DNA of 64,000 nucleotides from Kribbella sp. NBC_01245 (GTDB lineage Bacteria; Actinomycetota; Actinomycetes; Propionibacteriales; Kribbellaceae). Both the position numbers and the translations under genes were made by a program. The notes under the pieces are model-generated. The model saw only the letters and a program-made list of their open reading frames with translations, ran no database searches and was not told the DNA's origin. This document shows positions 18,420 to 26,257 of this stretch, one piece after another; positions within the stretch are counted from its first letter, which is position 1, and every line of letters begins with the position of its first letter. The stretch lies in assembly GCF_036226525.1 (NCBI RefSeq), contig NZ_CP108487.1, positions 7,316,001-7,380,000 of the forward strand, given 5' to 3'.

Positions 18420-19190
18420 TTAGGCGAGCGTTTGGGCGTGGGTTAGGTCGCGTTGTAGGCGGGGTTCGAGGGGGAGGGTGGGGTCGGAGTATTGGGCGGT
18501 TAGGCAGATGGGGCCGGTGTAGTTCAATGCGGTGAGGGTGGTTAGAGCCGTGGACCAGTTGGCGAGGCCGTCGGGGGCTTCGACGTAGTACGGGGTCCAG
18601 GCGCCGCCTGTGGTGGGGCGGTAGACGACGTTCTTGAGGTTGACGATTGCGAGGCGGTCCGCGACTAGCGGCAGGGTGACGGTGGGGTCGTCGCCGGCGA
18701 GGGCGTCGTGGGCGGCATCCCAGACGACCTTGAAGTGGTCGGTTGGTAGGCCTTCGAGGAGGGCGAGTACGCCGAGCGAGGATGAGACGAAGCGGCCGTG
18801 GTGTGGTTGCACTCCCACCTGTACGTCGTACTCCCGGGCGAGCGCCACGACGGACTCCAGCCGCGCGCGCATCCGTCGTACGGACGACGTATAGCCGTCC
18901 GCCCCGAGCTCGGCCATGATCCGGATCAGCGGTACGCCCGCCGCCTGGCACGCCGCGAACGTCTCTTCCGCCAGATCACTCGCGATGCTGATGGTCGTTA
19001 CGCCGTGCTCCCGCAATTGCGCCACAAAGCCCGGCAGCAAAGACAACGCGTTAGCCGGAGTGACAAAGGCGTTATCGCGTACGGGCACCTCCGCACCGGT
19101 AAAACCCAAGCCAGCAACGAGTTTTCCGAGTTCGTCACCGGGAAGCGACGCCCAGGGCTTGGTGAAAACAGACCAGATGAACTCAGACAT
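18420..19190 (-). CDS. Sugar phosphate isomerase/epimerase-like TIM-barrel protein
   Basis: About 256 residues of the xylose-isomerase-like TIM barrel type (AP endonuclease 2 fold): SVFTKPWASLPGDEL at the start, GFTGAEVPVRD, RIMAELGAD, VGVQPHHGRF with a metal-binding His, KVVWDAAHDAL and IVNLKNVVYRP. These enzymes isomerise or epimerise keto sugars or act as dehydratases. The ATG at 19190 overlaps the end of the enolase-superfamily gene by eight bases, indicating translational coupling. It is the last gene of a three-gene operon for an acid sugar or related hydroxy acid. Confidence 0.87.
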   Translation of the reverse strand: MSEFIWSVFTKPWASLPGDELGKLVAGLGFTGAEVPVRDNAFVTPANALSLLPGFVAQLREHGVTTISIASDLAEETFAACQAAGVPLIRIMAELGADGYTSSVRRMRARLESVVALAREYDVQVGVQPHHGRFVSSSLGVLALLEGLPTDHFKVVWDAAHDALAGDDPTVTLPLVADRLAIVNLKNVVYRPTTGGAWTPYYVEAPDGLANWSTALTTLTALNYTGPICLTAQYSDPTLPLEPRLQRDLTHAQTLA

Positions 19191-20313
19191 AAACCAGTTC
19201 CTTCGCCTCAGCGCGGATCCGCTCCTCGTCAACGACAACGCCAAGACCGGGAGCCGTGGGCACAGCCGCGACAGCCTTGGTGATCGACAAGCCCTCGACG
19301 TACAAGTCGGCCAGGAGTTCCGGCCCATTCAGCTCGGCCGGTAACGCGAGTTCCAGTTGGCTGAACAAATGCAGAGCCGCCGCAAACCCAATCCCGCAAT
19401 CGGTCAATCCGCTGGCCAGAATCTCCATCCCATTGGCCATGGCAACGTGTGCGGTCTTCAGGGCTTGACGAATTCCGCCCGCCTTGCAGATCTTCACGAC
19501 AACCAGATCGGCCGCCTCAAGCTGAATCGCCCGCGCAAGATCGCTCGCGGTAAAGCTCCCTTCGTCGATCGCGATCGGCAGACTCGTCATCGCGCGCACC
19601 CGCCGCATCCCCAACGTGTCTGTACTCGGTACAGGCTGCTCGACGTTGTGAATCCCCGGCACATCCCGCACCGACTCCAGTAGCTGCCGCAACGCCGACG
19701 GCCGATAAGACTGGTTGGCATCCAGCCAAATCTGCTTGCCCTCAGCAACTTCAGAAGCAGCCCGAACCGCAGCCGCATCAGACGACGGATGGCCGGAGAT
19801 CTTCACCTTGTAGGCGTGGTAATCCGACGACTGCAACACCCGCTCCCGAACCACCGACGGCTGGTCGACGCCGATCGCGGAACAGAGCGGGATCTCGTCG
19901 CGCAATCGGCCGCCCAGCAACTGATGTACCGGAACGCCCGCGAGTTTGCCCGCCGCGTCGTGCATCGCCAGATCCACCGCCGCACGCGCGAAGGGGAACC
20001 CGTTCGACACCGACGGACTGAGCCGCTGGTTGGCCCGGTTGTGGAACAGCTCGACGTCGAACGGCGTGAGCTCCAGCACGATAGGTTCCAGCTGTCGCTT
20101 GATCACCACCGCGATCGTCTCGGCCGTCTCGTAACTCCAACTCGGCAAGGCCCGCTGCTCACCCCACCCGACGATCCCGTCCTCGGTAACCAGCCGGACG
20201 AAGACGACCAACCCGGCCTGATCCGGCGTACCAACAGCGCCGCTGCCGAGCACGAAACCTTTCGCGAACGGCACCGCGACGGCGAAAACCTCCAGCGACC
20301 TGATTCGCGACAT
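19183..20313 (-). CDS. Mandelate racemase/muconate lactonizing enzyme family protein
   Basis: 376 residues of the enolase superfamily. The KxK catalytic pair is at Lys169/Lys171 (YKVKISG). Metal ligands are Asp198 (LDANQSY), Glu225 (VEQPV) and Asp250 (IDEGS), and Lys274 follows in VVKICKAGG, the layout of the MLE/dipeptide-epimerase subgroup. It would abstract an alpha-proton from a carboxylate substrate (cycloisomerisation, dehydration or epimerisation). It lies between a 2-hydroxyacid dehydrogenase gene (four-base gap) and a TIM-barrel isomerase gene (overlap). The substrate is unknown. Confidence 0.93.
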   Translation of the reverse strand: MSRIRSLEVFAVAVPFAKGFVLGSGAVGTPDQAGLVVFVRLVTEDGIVGWGEQRALPSWSYETAETIAVVIKRQLEPIVLELTPFDVELFHNRANQRLSPSVSNGFPFARAAVDLAMHDAAGKLAGVPVHQLLGGRLRDEIPLCSAIGVDQPSVVRERVLQSSDYHAYKVKISGHPSSDAAAVRAASEVAEGKQIWLDANQSYRPSALRQLLESVRDVPGIHNVEQPVPSTDTLGMRRVRAMTSLPIAIDEGSFTASDLARAIQLEAADLVVVKICKAGGIRQALKTAHVAMANGMEILASGLTDCGIGFAAALHLFSQLELALPAELNGPELLADLYVEGLSITKAVAAVPTAPGLGVVVDEERIRAEAKELVYV

Positions 20314-20317
20314 GACG

Positions 20318-21286
20318 TCAGGCCGCGATCGACCAGTTGGCGGGATCGACGTACGACGTGCCGCGCGTGCCGTCGTCCAGCCACTTGAGTACGTCGGCCA
20401 GCACGAACCCGGCCAGAGCGCGATGGCCTTCCACGGTGTCGCCGGCGATATGCGGCGTGACCAGCAGCTGACCAGCGGCGCGTACGTCGTCCACGAGTGT
20501 TGGCGGTTCGGGGTCGAAGACGTCGAGGGCGGCGAAGAGGCGGCCCGCGACGACGTATTCGAGCAAGGCCTGCTGGTCGATCGCCGGACCTCGCGACGAG
20601 TTGATCACGATGGTGCCGTCTCGCATGGCGTCTAGGTGTTTTCGGCTCACGAGACCGCGAGTTTCGGGCACATCCGGCACGTGCAACGAGACGAAGGCGC
20701 ATTGCAGTACTTCGTCCAGCTCGGCCGTGCGTACGCCGAGGGCGCGCGCCTGCTCGTCATCGAGGTACGGGTCGTACACCACCACGTCGCAGCCGAACGG
20801 TTTGAGCAACGTGATCAGCGCCCGAGCCGTCGAACTGGCGCCGAGAATGCCGACCGATTGCCCGGCCAACTCGATCCCCCGCAGGTGACCCGGTTTCCAG
20901 GCGCCATCGCGGAGAGCCTGGTCGAACTGGGGCAGGCGGCGCGCGAGCGTGAGCATCGAGGCCAGGCAGTACTCGCCGACGGACCACGCGATCCGGGTGC
21001 CCGCGGAGAAAACGGCCACGCCCTGGTCGAAGATGACCGGGTCGACGAGGCGTTTGACCGAGCCGGCAGCGTGGGCGACTACGCGCGGACCGTTGCCGTC
21101 GGCCCAGATCGAGGCGGGCAGGTGCGGCGTACCCCAACTGGTCAGCACCACCTCGGCGCCTGCCAGTCCGCTCACGTCATTCCCAGCCCATGTCACCTCG
21201 AACCGGTCCTCGAGCAGTTGGCGGGTTTCGGCGCTGCAGACATCCTCAACGCGTTCGGGGCTCATGGCGACGACCAGTCTGGACAA
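20318..21286 (-). CDS. D-2-hydroxyacid dehydrogenase
   Basis: About 322 residues. The NAD-binding Rossmann region has VGILGASSTAR, the catalytic Arg lies in NSSRGPAID, the Glu in DVFDPEPP and the active-site His in TPHIAGDT. It interconverts 2-hydroxy and 2-keto acids. A TTG start is chosen because GAGGAG lies seven bases upstream; the first ATG is seven codons later. It heads the operon with the enolase-superfamily and isomerase genes and is divergent from a LysR regulator that probably controls it. A close relative is encoded at 52518-53528; both keep SWG-P and GAGSV- or AGSV-RLVD-like segments. Confidence 0.88.
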   Translation of the reverse strand: MSRLVVAMSPERVEDVCSAETRQLLEDRFEVTWAGNDVSGLAGAEVVLTSWGTPHLPASIWADGNGPRVVAHAAGSVKRLVDPVIFDQGVAVFSAGTRIAWSVGEYCLASMLTLARRLPQFDQALRDGAWKPGHLRGIELAGQSVGILGASSTARALITLLKPFGCDVVVYDPYLDDEQARALGVRTAELDEVLQCAFVSLHVPDVPETRGLVSRKHLDAMRDGTIVINSSRGPAIDQQALLEYVVAGRLFAALDVFDPEPPTLVDDVRAAGQLLVTPHIAGDTVEGHRALAGFVLADVLKWLDDGTRGTSYVDPANWSIAA

Positions 21287-21332
21287 CGTCCGGCTCCTCA
21301 AGGTTTTGGTGGCATCCGCACGACGACGGTAA

Positions 21333-21360
21333 GGGCTTTCCGTTATGCTCGTCCAAGCCC
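21333..21360. promoter_or_regulatory. Divergent promoter region with GGGCTT/AAGCCC inverted repeat
   Basis: The 104-base gap between the dehydrogenase and LysR starts contains GGGCTT-N16-AAGCCC, with TATGCT inside it as a possible -10 box for the LysR gene. It could be the LysR site, but the match is weak. Confidence 0.35.
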
Positions 21361-21390
21361 ATTTCCGCATCGACCGATACCTTCTGGGGT

Positions 21391-22254
21391 ATGGATCTCT
21401 CCCTGAACCAGCTCCGGGGGTTTGTCGCCGTCGCCGAGGAGTCCCACTTCGGCCGGGCCGCCGAACGCCTGAACGTGACGCAGCCGCCGTTGACCCGCCA
21501 GATCCAGGCCGTCGAGAAGGCGGTCGGCGTCAGTCTCTTCGACCGGACCGGCCGAGGTGTGCGATTGACGGCCGCAGGCGAGGTCTTTCTGTCGCACTGC
21601 CGCCGGGTGCTGGCCCTGCTGGAGGTGGCGCCCGAGGCCAGTCGCCGCGCGGCCGAAGGTCAGACCGGCACGTTGCGGTTGGCGTTCACCGCGGTCGGCG
21701 CGTACGCCGTACTCGCGGAGTTCCTGACCGAGGTCAACACGCGGCTGCCGGGGGTGAGCATCGCGTTGGCGGAGCTGGTGAGCGAGGACCAGTTCGAGGC
21801 GCTCGGCAATTTGCGCGTCGACATCGGGTTGGTCCGGCCGCCGATTCCGCCCGGTTTCGAGTCGGTGCTGGTGCATTCGGAGGACCTTGTGCTCGCCGTG
21901 CCGGTTGATCATGAGCTCGAGGGGACGGTGGCGCTGGCTGAGGTGACCGAGGACTACATCGGGTACAGCCCGGAGGGGTCGCGCTATCTGCATGACATCT
22001 GCGCGGCGATGATCGGCATGGACCGGTACGTCGTGAGTCAGCTCGCGTCCCAGGTGCCGACGATGCTCGCGCTGGTCCGGGCCGGGTTCGGCTGCTCGCT
22101 GGTGCCGAGGTCGATCATGGCGATGGGCGTCGAAGGCGTCCGCTATTGCGAACTCGCCGCCTCCGACGCCCATTCCGTCACGCTGCACGCCTGTTGGAGT
22201 CCCGACAACCCCAACCCGGCGCTGCAGCGATTGGCTGAAACCCTCAAGAAATAA
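21391..22254 (+). CDS. LysR-family transcriptional regulator
   Basis: 287 residues. Winged helix at 1-60 (LSLNQLRGFVAVAEESHFGRAAERLNVTQPPLTRQI in register with the family), then an effector domain similar to CatR/BenM-type regulators (GFESVLVHSEDLVLAVP, GFGCSLVP). The relatives are known to sense aromatic or muconate-type compounds, which agrees with an enolase-superfamily enzyme in the divergent operon. ATG at 21391 fixes the standard N-terminus; in-frame codons upstream overlap the dehydrogenase gene. It ends three bases before the convergent AlaRS-like gene. Confidence 0.92.
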   Translation: MDLSLNQLRGFVAVAEESHFGRAAERLNVTQPPLTRQIQAVEKAVGVSLFDRTGRGVRLTAAGEVFLSHCRRVLALLEVAPEASRRAAEGQTGTLRLAFTAVGAYAVLAEFLTEVNTRLPGVSIALAELVSEDQFEALGNLRVDIGLVRPPIPPGFESVLVHSEDLVLAVPVDHELEGTVALAEVTEDYIGYSPEGSRYLHDICAAMIGMDRYVVSQLASQVPTMLALVRAGFGCSLVPRSIMAMGVEGVRYCELAASDAHSVTLHACWSPDNPNPALQRLAETLKK

Positions 22255-22257
22255 GGG

Positions 22258-23424
22258 CTACTGGCTTTCGGTGAGCACTGATTCGACCACCTCCCGGGGT
22301 AGGCCGTGGGTCTCGCGAAGGAAGGTGAAGTCGGACTCGGTCAACGGCCCGCGCTCGTGCAGGCGGAGAACGCGGTCGCGGCCGCGGTCGAGCAGCTGGC
22401 GGAAACGCCGTTCCTCGTCGAGCAGGAGTTCGCGGATGCGACCGGGGTCGTCGGGCTGACCGAAGTGGTCGATCGTGTGCTGGATCAGGTCGATCGGCAG
22501 CTCCTCCAGGCCGTGCGTCGGATCGAGCCGGCGCAACGTCGTCAGCGAGCGGCGGACCAACCGGCGCAGGACGTAACCCCGCCCGGTGTTGGACGGGCGT
22601 ACGCCATCCCCGATCACGACGATCGACGAGCGGAGATGGTCCGACAGGATCCGGAATGACGTCTCGTCGGGCCGCCAGAGACGTCGTACGTGCTGCGACC
22701 AAGGCCCGAACTGGTCCGTCTCGTACACCGAATCGACGCCCTGCAAGAACATCAGCAATCGCTCGAACCCCATCCCTGTATCCACGTTGGACGGCGTGAA
22801 CGGCCGCAGCACGCCATCGTCGTACCGGTGGAAACGCATGTGGACGTGGTTCCACACCTCGACCCAGCGCGGGTCTGTGCTGGGGGTGCCCTCGGGTTCG
22901 GTATTGCCGGTCCAGACAAAGATCTCGCTGTCCGGGCCGCACGGACCGGTCGGGCCGTTCGACCACCAGTTGTCGTCGACGAGGCGCTCGACCGGTAGGC
23001 CGAGTTCGGACCAGACGCGTTCGGATTCGAGATCGGGTCCGACTTCGTGGTTGCCGCCGAAAACCGTTACGTGTAAGCGGTTTAGGCCGAAGCCGTTGGT
23101 GAGTAGGTCGTACCCCCAGCGCAGGCTCTGCTCGTGGGTGTAGTCGCCGAGTGACCATGACCCGAGCATCTCGAACACGGTCAGGTGCGAGGTGTCCCCG
23201 ACCTCGTCCAGGTCTGTCGTACGCAGACATCGCTGGCGGTTCGACAGCCGTCGGTGTGGATGCCGTCGCGTGCCGTCGAGGTATGGCGTGAGGGGGTGCA
23301 TGCCCGAGGTCGTGAACAGGACCGGGTCGCCGGGCTCGGGCAGCAGGGTGCTGCCGGTGATGCGGTGATGTCCGCGATCGCTGAAGAAGTCTTCGAACGT
23401 GCGCAGGACTTTGGTGGATTCCAT
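22258..23424 (-). CDS. Alanyl-tRNA synthetase paralogue reduced to the catalytic core
   Basis: 388 residues, against about 880 for full AlaRS. It keeps the class II aminoacylation core: motif 2 region with FEMLGSWSLGDY at 84-95, GPCGPDSEIF near 160-169, DTGMGFERL at 215-223 and GRGYVLRRLVRR at 281-292. It lacks the editing domain, the C-Ala domain and anything beyond the start of the helical tRNA-recognition domain. It could form alanyl-adenylate, and charge tRNA poorly or load another carrier. It is preceded by an alanine-rich leader peptide and terminator, so it looks controlled by alanyl-tRNA supply. It is probably not the housekeeping enzyme. AAAGG lies seven bases before the ATG. Confidence 0.9.
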   Translation of the reverse strand: MESTKVLRTFEDFFSDRGHHRITGSTLLPEPGDPVLFTTSGMHPLTPYLDGTRRHPHRRLSNRQRCLRTTDLDEVGDTSHLTVFEMLGSWSLGDYTHEQSLRWGYDLLTNGFGLNRLHVTVFGGNHEVGPDLESERVWSELGLPVERLVDDNWWSNGPTGPCGPDSEIFVWTGNTEPEGTPSTDPRWVEVWNHVHMRFHRYDDGVLRPFTPSNVDTGMGFERLLMFLQGVDSVYETDQFGPWSQHVRRLWRPDETSFRILSDHLRSSIVVIGDGVRPSNTGRGYVLRRLVRRSLTTLRRLDPTHGLEELPIDLIQHTIDHFGQPDDPGRIRELLLDEERRFRQLLDRGRDRVLRLHERGPLTESDFTFLRETHGLPREVVESVLTESQ

Positions 23425-23476
23425 CGGAGTGCCTTTCGGGAGAAGGCGACCGACAGCTCACGGGCTCCAGGAACGG

Positions 23477-23507
23477 AAAAACCGGCGAACTGTCGCGTTC
23501 GCCGGTT
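23477..23507 (-). terminator. Intrinsic terminator in the AlaRS-paralogue leader (attenuator)
   Basis: On the minus strand an 11-bp perfect stem, AACCGGCGAAC with GTTCGCCGGTT, encloses GCGACA and runs into five T residues. It lies 22 bases after the leader peptide stop and about 55 bases before the AlaRS-like start, so transcription must pass it to reach the gene. Confidence 0.88.
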
Positions 23508-23528
23508 TGCTGGAGTGAACTCAGAAGC

Positions 23529-23600
23529 TCAGGTCTGATCAGCCGACGGCGCGAACGCCCCGGCTGCTGCAACCCTCACCCAAGTCCTCATACCCGCCAT
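23529..23600 (-). CDS. Alanine-rich leader peptide for the AlaRS paralogue
   Basis: A 23-residue reading frame with seven alanines, six of them within eleven codons (VAAAGAFA then PSA). The codons GCA GCA GCC are consecutive. The end of the frame overlaps a possible hairpin, CAGCCG...CGGCTG around GGCG-TTCG-CGCC. An internal GCGTTCGC is complementary to GCGAACGC in the rising arm of the downstream terminator, which would allow an antiterminator. The ribosome site is weak (GGTAGG just before the ATG; a second in-frame ATG lies nine bases on). The design matches ribosome-mediated attenuation responding to charged tRNA-Ala. Confidence 0.62.
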   Translation of the reverse strand: MAGMRTWVRVAAAGAFAPSADQT

Positions 23601-23626
23601 CCTACCAACCCTCTGCCACCCCCTTT

Positions 23627-23900
23627 TTTTCCGTTCATCGGACCCTTGTGACGCGGCGTGTCGGCATTCATCGGTCCCTTGTGACCAGCACGGCGGGCCC
23701 AACGCCTCTGCATTCATTCGTCGGAATCCGCCCTCTCCCGTCTGCTGACCCGCGCCGGTCCGCTGTGGCTGAGAGGGCGGATTCCGACGAAAGAATGCAA
23801 GTGACGGACGGCTAGCGGGTCGATGCCGGATGGCGCGCGTGGTCAGAAGGGACCGATGAATGCCGACACGCCGCGTCACAAGGGTCCGATGAACGGAAAA
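23627..23900. repeat. Composite nested palindrome: 54-bp outer arms around family A copy 3
   Basis: The outer arms, 23627-23680 and 23847-23900, are perfectly complementary over 54 bp. Each arm contains two related pieces, CGTTCATCGG-ACCCTTGTGAC and CATTCATCGG-TCCCTT. Inside is family A copy 3, arms 23709-23737 and 23771-23799 with one mismatch. The whole 274 bp could extrude as a large cruciform or fold as a long RNA hairpin. It fills the gap between the AlaRS leader and the GNAT gene; no gene lies in it. Confidence 0.92.
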
Positions 23901-23939
23901 GAGGGGAGGCGGGGGAGTGGGGGTCGTTAGGGTCGGGGT

Positions 23940-24410
23940 ATGGAGTTGCGTGCGGCGGTGAGTGGGGATGCGGGAGTGGTGGCGGGGATTTGGTATGCGG
24001 GGTGGCGGGATGGGCATTGGGGGCATATTCCGGAGGCGTTGGTGGCGGTGCGGACGCGGGAGTCGTTTGACTTGCGGGCGGCTGAGCGGGTTGGGGATAC
24101 CACCGTTTGTACGGTCGACGGGCGCGTCGTTGGGTTCGTGATGGTGGTGGGGGATGAGGTCGAGCAGGTCTATCTGGCTAGCGATCAACGCGGTTCGGGG
24201 TTGGCGGCGGAGTTGCTGGCCGAGGCGGAGCGGCAGGTCAGGGCGAATGGGCATAGCCGTGCCTGGCTTGCGGTGGTCGAGGGCAATGCCCGGGCGCGCC
24301 GGTTCTACGAGCGCCAGGGCTGGGTGAGCGAGGGCCCGTTCGACTACCAGGCGTCGTCCGCGGACGGCCCGATCGCCGTACCTTGTCTCCGCTACGCCAA
24401 GCCAGTCTGA
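23940..24410 (+). CDS. GNAT-family N-acetyltransferase
   Basis: 156 residues with the GNAT fold: beta-strand VGFVMVVGDEVEQVYLASD, the acetyl-CoA loop DQRGSGLAAELL at about 81-92, and NARARRFYERQGW near the C-terminus. It transfers acetyl from acetyl-CoA to an amine on a small molecule or protein; the acceptor is unknown. The ATG at 23940 follows GGGGAGGCGGGGG-type sequence. It lies right after the composite palindrome and ends ten bases before the convergent beta-helix gene. Confidence 0.88.
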   Translation: MELRAAVSGDAGVVAGIWYAGWRDGHWGHIPEALVAVRTRESFDLRAAERVGDTTVCTVDGRVVGFVMVVGDEVEQVYLASDQRGSGLAAELLAEAERQVRANGHSRAWLAVVEGNARARRFYERQGWVSEGPFDYQASSADGPIAVPCLRYAKPV

Positions 24411-24419
24411 AGCAACGGC

Positions 24420-26012
24420 TCAGGGCATTCTCCGATCCAGGTATTGCGCCTGATAGAGCGAGGACGGAAAGAGGCCAGGGGTATTGGCGCCTTCGATCAA
24501 GCCGGCGGGTTGGGGGAACGGGCCATCGCCGGTGATGATGCCGCGGCACCCGATCGCATAGTTCTGCGCCGTCGGCGGTTTCTGTACGACGAGCTTGGTG
24601 CCGGCCGTGTCGCAGTTCCAGCCGACCGAGTGCGACGTCGCCCAGCCGTGCCCGGTGCCGTAATCCCCGCGGTTGTAAATGCCAAGAGTCAGATCAACCT
24701 TCGGCGCGACCTCGCGATGGTTGTCCCAAAGCAACCCCTGGCTCCACCGGCGATGGCCTTCGCTCGACGCGAGACTGCCCTCCGCCGTACCGCGGAGGAA
24801 CACGATGCCCGACGCGCTGCTGGTGCCGTTCGAGATGAAGGCGTGCCGGGCCTTCGAGGCGTAGCAGTCGACGAACAACACCTGCTGGGAGTACGCCTCG
24901 CAGTTGAAGTTGTACCGCAGCCCGCCCGTGATGACCGAGGCCGGATCGAGCGCCCGGCAATTCCGGATCGTCGCCCGGGTCGTCTCCACCGTCTCCACTC
25001 CCGCCTTTGCGAAGTGCAGGAAGGTGCTGTCACGGACCCAGACGTCCTCCGCCTGCCGGATCTTGACCGCCACCCACGCATGCGCCTCGTCCACGTCGGG
25101 ATCACCGGCGAACTCGATGTCGATCCGCAGCGACTCCACCCCCACGCCGGTCACCAGGCCCGCGCGGTCCCACTTGTAGAGGTACGACTGCGACCGCTCG
25201 CGCCGCAGATGCTCGAACAGCGGTACGTCGACAGTAACGGTGTTACCGCGAATCGCCCGGACGTACCGGTTGTAGGTGATCGGCTGGCTGTCCACCACCC
25301 AGGGCGCGTCCTTGCCCGTACCGCCATGGTCGACCGAGGCCAGCCACGCCTCGGTACACGGGTGGACCAGGATGACGTTGTCGCCCCGGCGCAACCCGCT
25401 CGCGTCGGCCACTTCGAACGAGCGCGAGCCGACTTGCACCCAGTCGCTGGTGATGTCGGTCCGCGTACCGGGCACTTGGCCGCGCCACCCCGTGCTGGCG
25501 CCGCCGCCGACCACGATCACGTCGCGCGACACCGGGACGTTGCCGGTCGCCCGGACGATCGTGTTCTTGGCCGGGTCGGCGCCGTCGCCGGATCCGCGCA
25601 GCACGACGCCACTGTGGTTCAGGCGCAACGTACCCGCGACGGGGTAGTCGCCGGGCTCGAGTCGCAACGCGCCGCGAAAGCCGTTCCGGTCGAGTGGTCG
25701 GTTGCCCACGGCATCGATCGCCGCCTGCAGGTGTGCGGTGTTGTCGCCGTCAACCGGTCCGACGGTACGTACGGTCCGGACGTGGGGGATCGGGCTGTCG
25801 CCGTTCTTGTAACCGGCATGGCTGAAATCCGGGATTCGGTTGCCCTCGGCATCTTCGGCGTACCTGAGCCGGTGTGCCGAGTCGTAGCGGACAACTTCGG
25901 ACTGCCAGATCCCACTCGGGGCGGCTTGAGCGATTCCGGGGCCGAAGACGGCGCCGCCGGCGAGTGCGCCGCCGAGGCCGAGCAGGCGTCGCCTACTGAA
26001 GTCGTACGTCAT
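24420..26012 (-). CDS. Tat-exported right-handed beta-helix protein, probable polysaccharide lyase/hydrolase
   Basis: 530 residues. The N-terminus has the twin-arginine signal SRRRLLGLGGALAGG with an AQA-type cleavage site. The mature protein has the pectate-lyase superfamily layout: DNTAHLQAAIDAVGN, LEPGDYPVAGTLRL, GVVLRGSGDG, then repeated beta-helix coils (DVWVRDSTFLHF, ATIRNCRALDP). It should act on a polysaccharide outside the cell. GGAGG lies six bases before the ATG. A perfect LacI-type palindrome, GGCAAGCGCTTGCC, lies 58 bases upstream, so the gene is probably carbohydrate-controlled. The exact substrate cannot be assigned. Confidence 0.85.
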   Translation of the reverse strand: MTYDFSRRRLLGLGGALAGGAVFGPGIAQAAPSGIWQSEVVRYDSAHRLRYAEDAEGNRIPDFSHAGYKNGDSPIPHVRTVRTVGPVDGDNTAHLQAAIDAVGNRPLDRNGFRGALRLEPGDYPVAGTLRLNHSGVVLRGSGDGADPAKNTIVRATGNVPVSRDVIVVGGGASTGWRGQVPGTRTDITSDWVQVGSRSFEVADASGLRRGDNVILVHPCTEAWLASVDHGGTGKDAPWVVDSQPITYNRYVRAIRGNTVTVDVPLFEHLRRERSQSYLYKWDRAGLVTGVGVESLRIDIEFAGDPDVDEAHAWVAVKIRQAEDVWVRDSTFLHFAKAGVETVETTRATIRNCRALDPASVITGGLRYNFNCEAYSQQVLFVDCYASKARHAFISNGTSSASGIVFLRGTAEGSLASSEGHRRWSQGLLWDNHREVAPKVDLTLGIYNRGDYGTGHGWATSHSVGWNCDTAGTKLVVQKPPTAQNYAIGCRGIITGDGPFPQPAGLIEGANTPGLFPSSLYQAQYLDRRMP

Positions 26013-26069
26013 CGAAAACCTCCTGATGGGCGGATCAGGAGGCTCAGTCTGCGGTCGCGAGCACCGCTT

Positions 26070-26083
26070 GGCAAGCGCTTGCC
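26070..26083. promoter_or_regulatory. LacI-type operator GGCAAGCGCTTGCC
   Basis: A perfect 14-bp palindrome with the AAGCGCTT core typical of LacI/GalR operators, placed before the beta-helix gene. Related sites lie before the ABC importer operon and the heparinase-like gene. Confidence 0.75.
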
Positions 26084-26157
26084 GACAGGTGGGAAAACGA
26101 AGTCCCGTGAGCCGGAACCAGCCGCCAGGGCAGTTCCGCAGGGCTGAAACGAATCTG

Positions 26158-26233
26158 CCGCGAGTGGTCGCGTCTGACCCGGCACACCGACGTCTGCTGA
26201 GCCGCCGCGTGGACCAGACGCGACCACTCGCGG
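26158..26233. repeat. Family B palindrome between divergent genes
   Basis: Perfect 19-bp arms, CCGCGAGTGGTCGCGTCTG at 26158-26176 and its complement at 26215-26233, with a 38-base loop. It lies 25 bases before the XRE-NB-ARC gene start. Confidence 0.9.
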
Positions 26234-26257
26234 TGAAGAAGGCACTACCCTGACGGC

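Noticed and set aside
23460-23610. T-box riboswitch before the AlaRS-like gene
   Set aside because: No T-box consensus or specifier stem is seen between the leader start and the terminator; the coding Ala run explains the region better.
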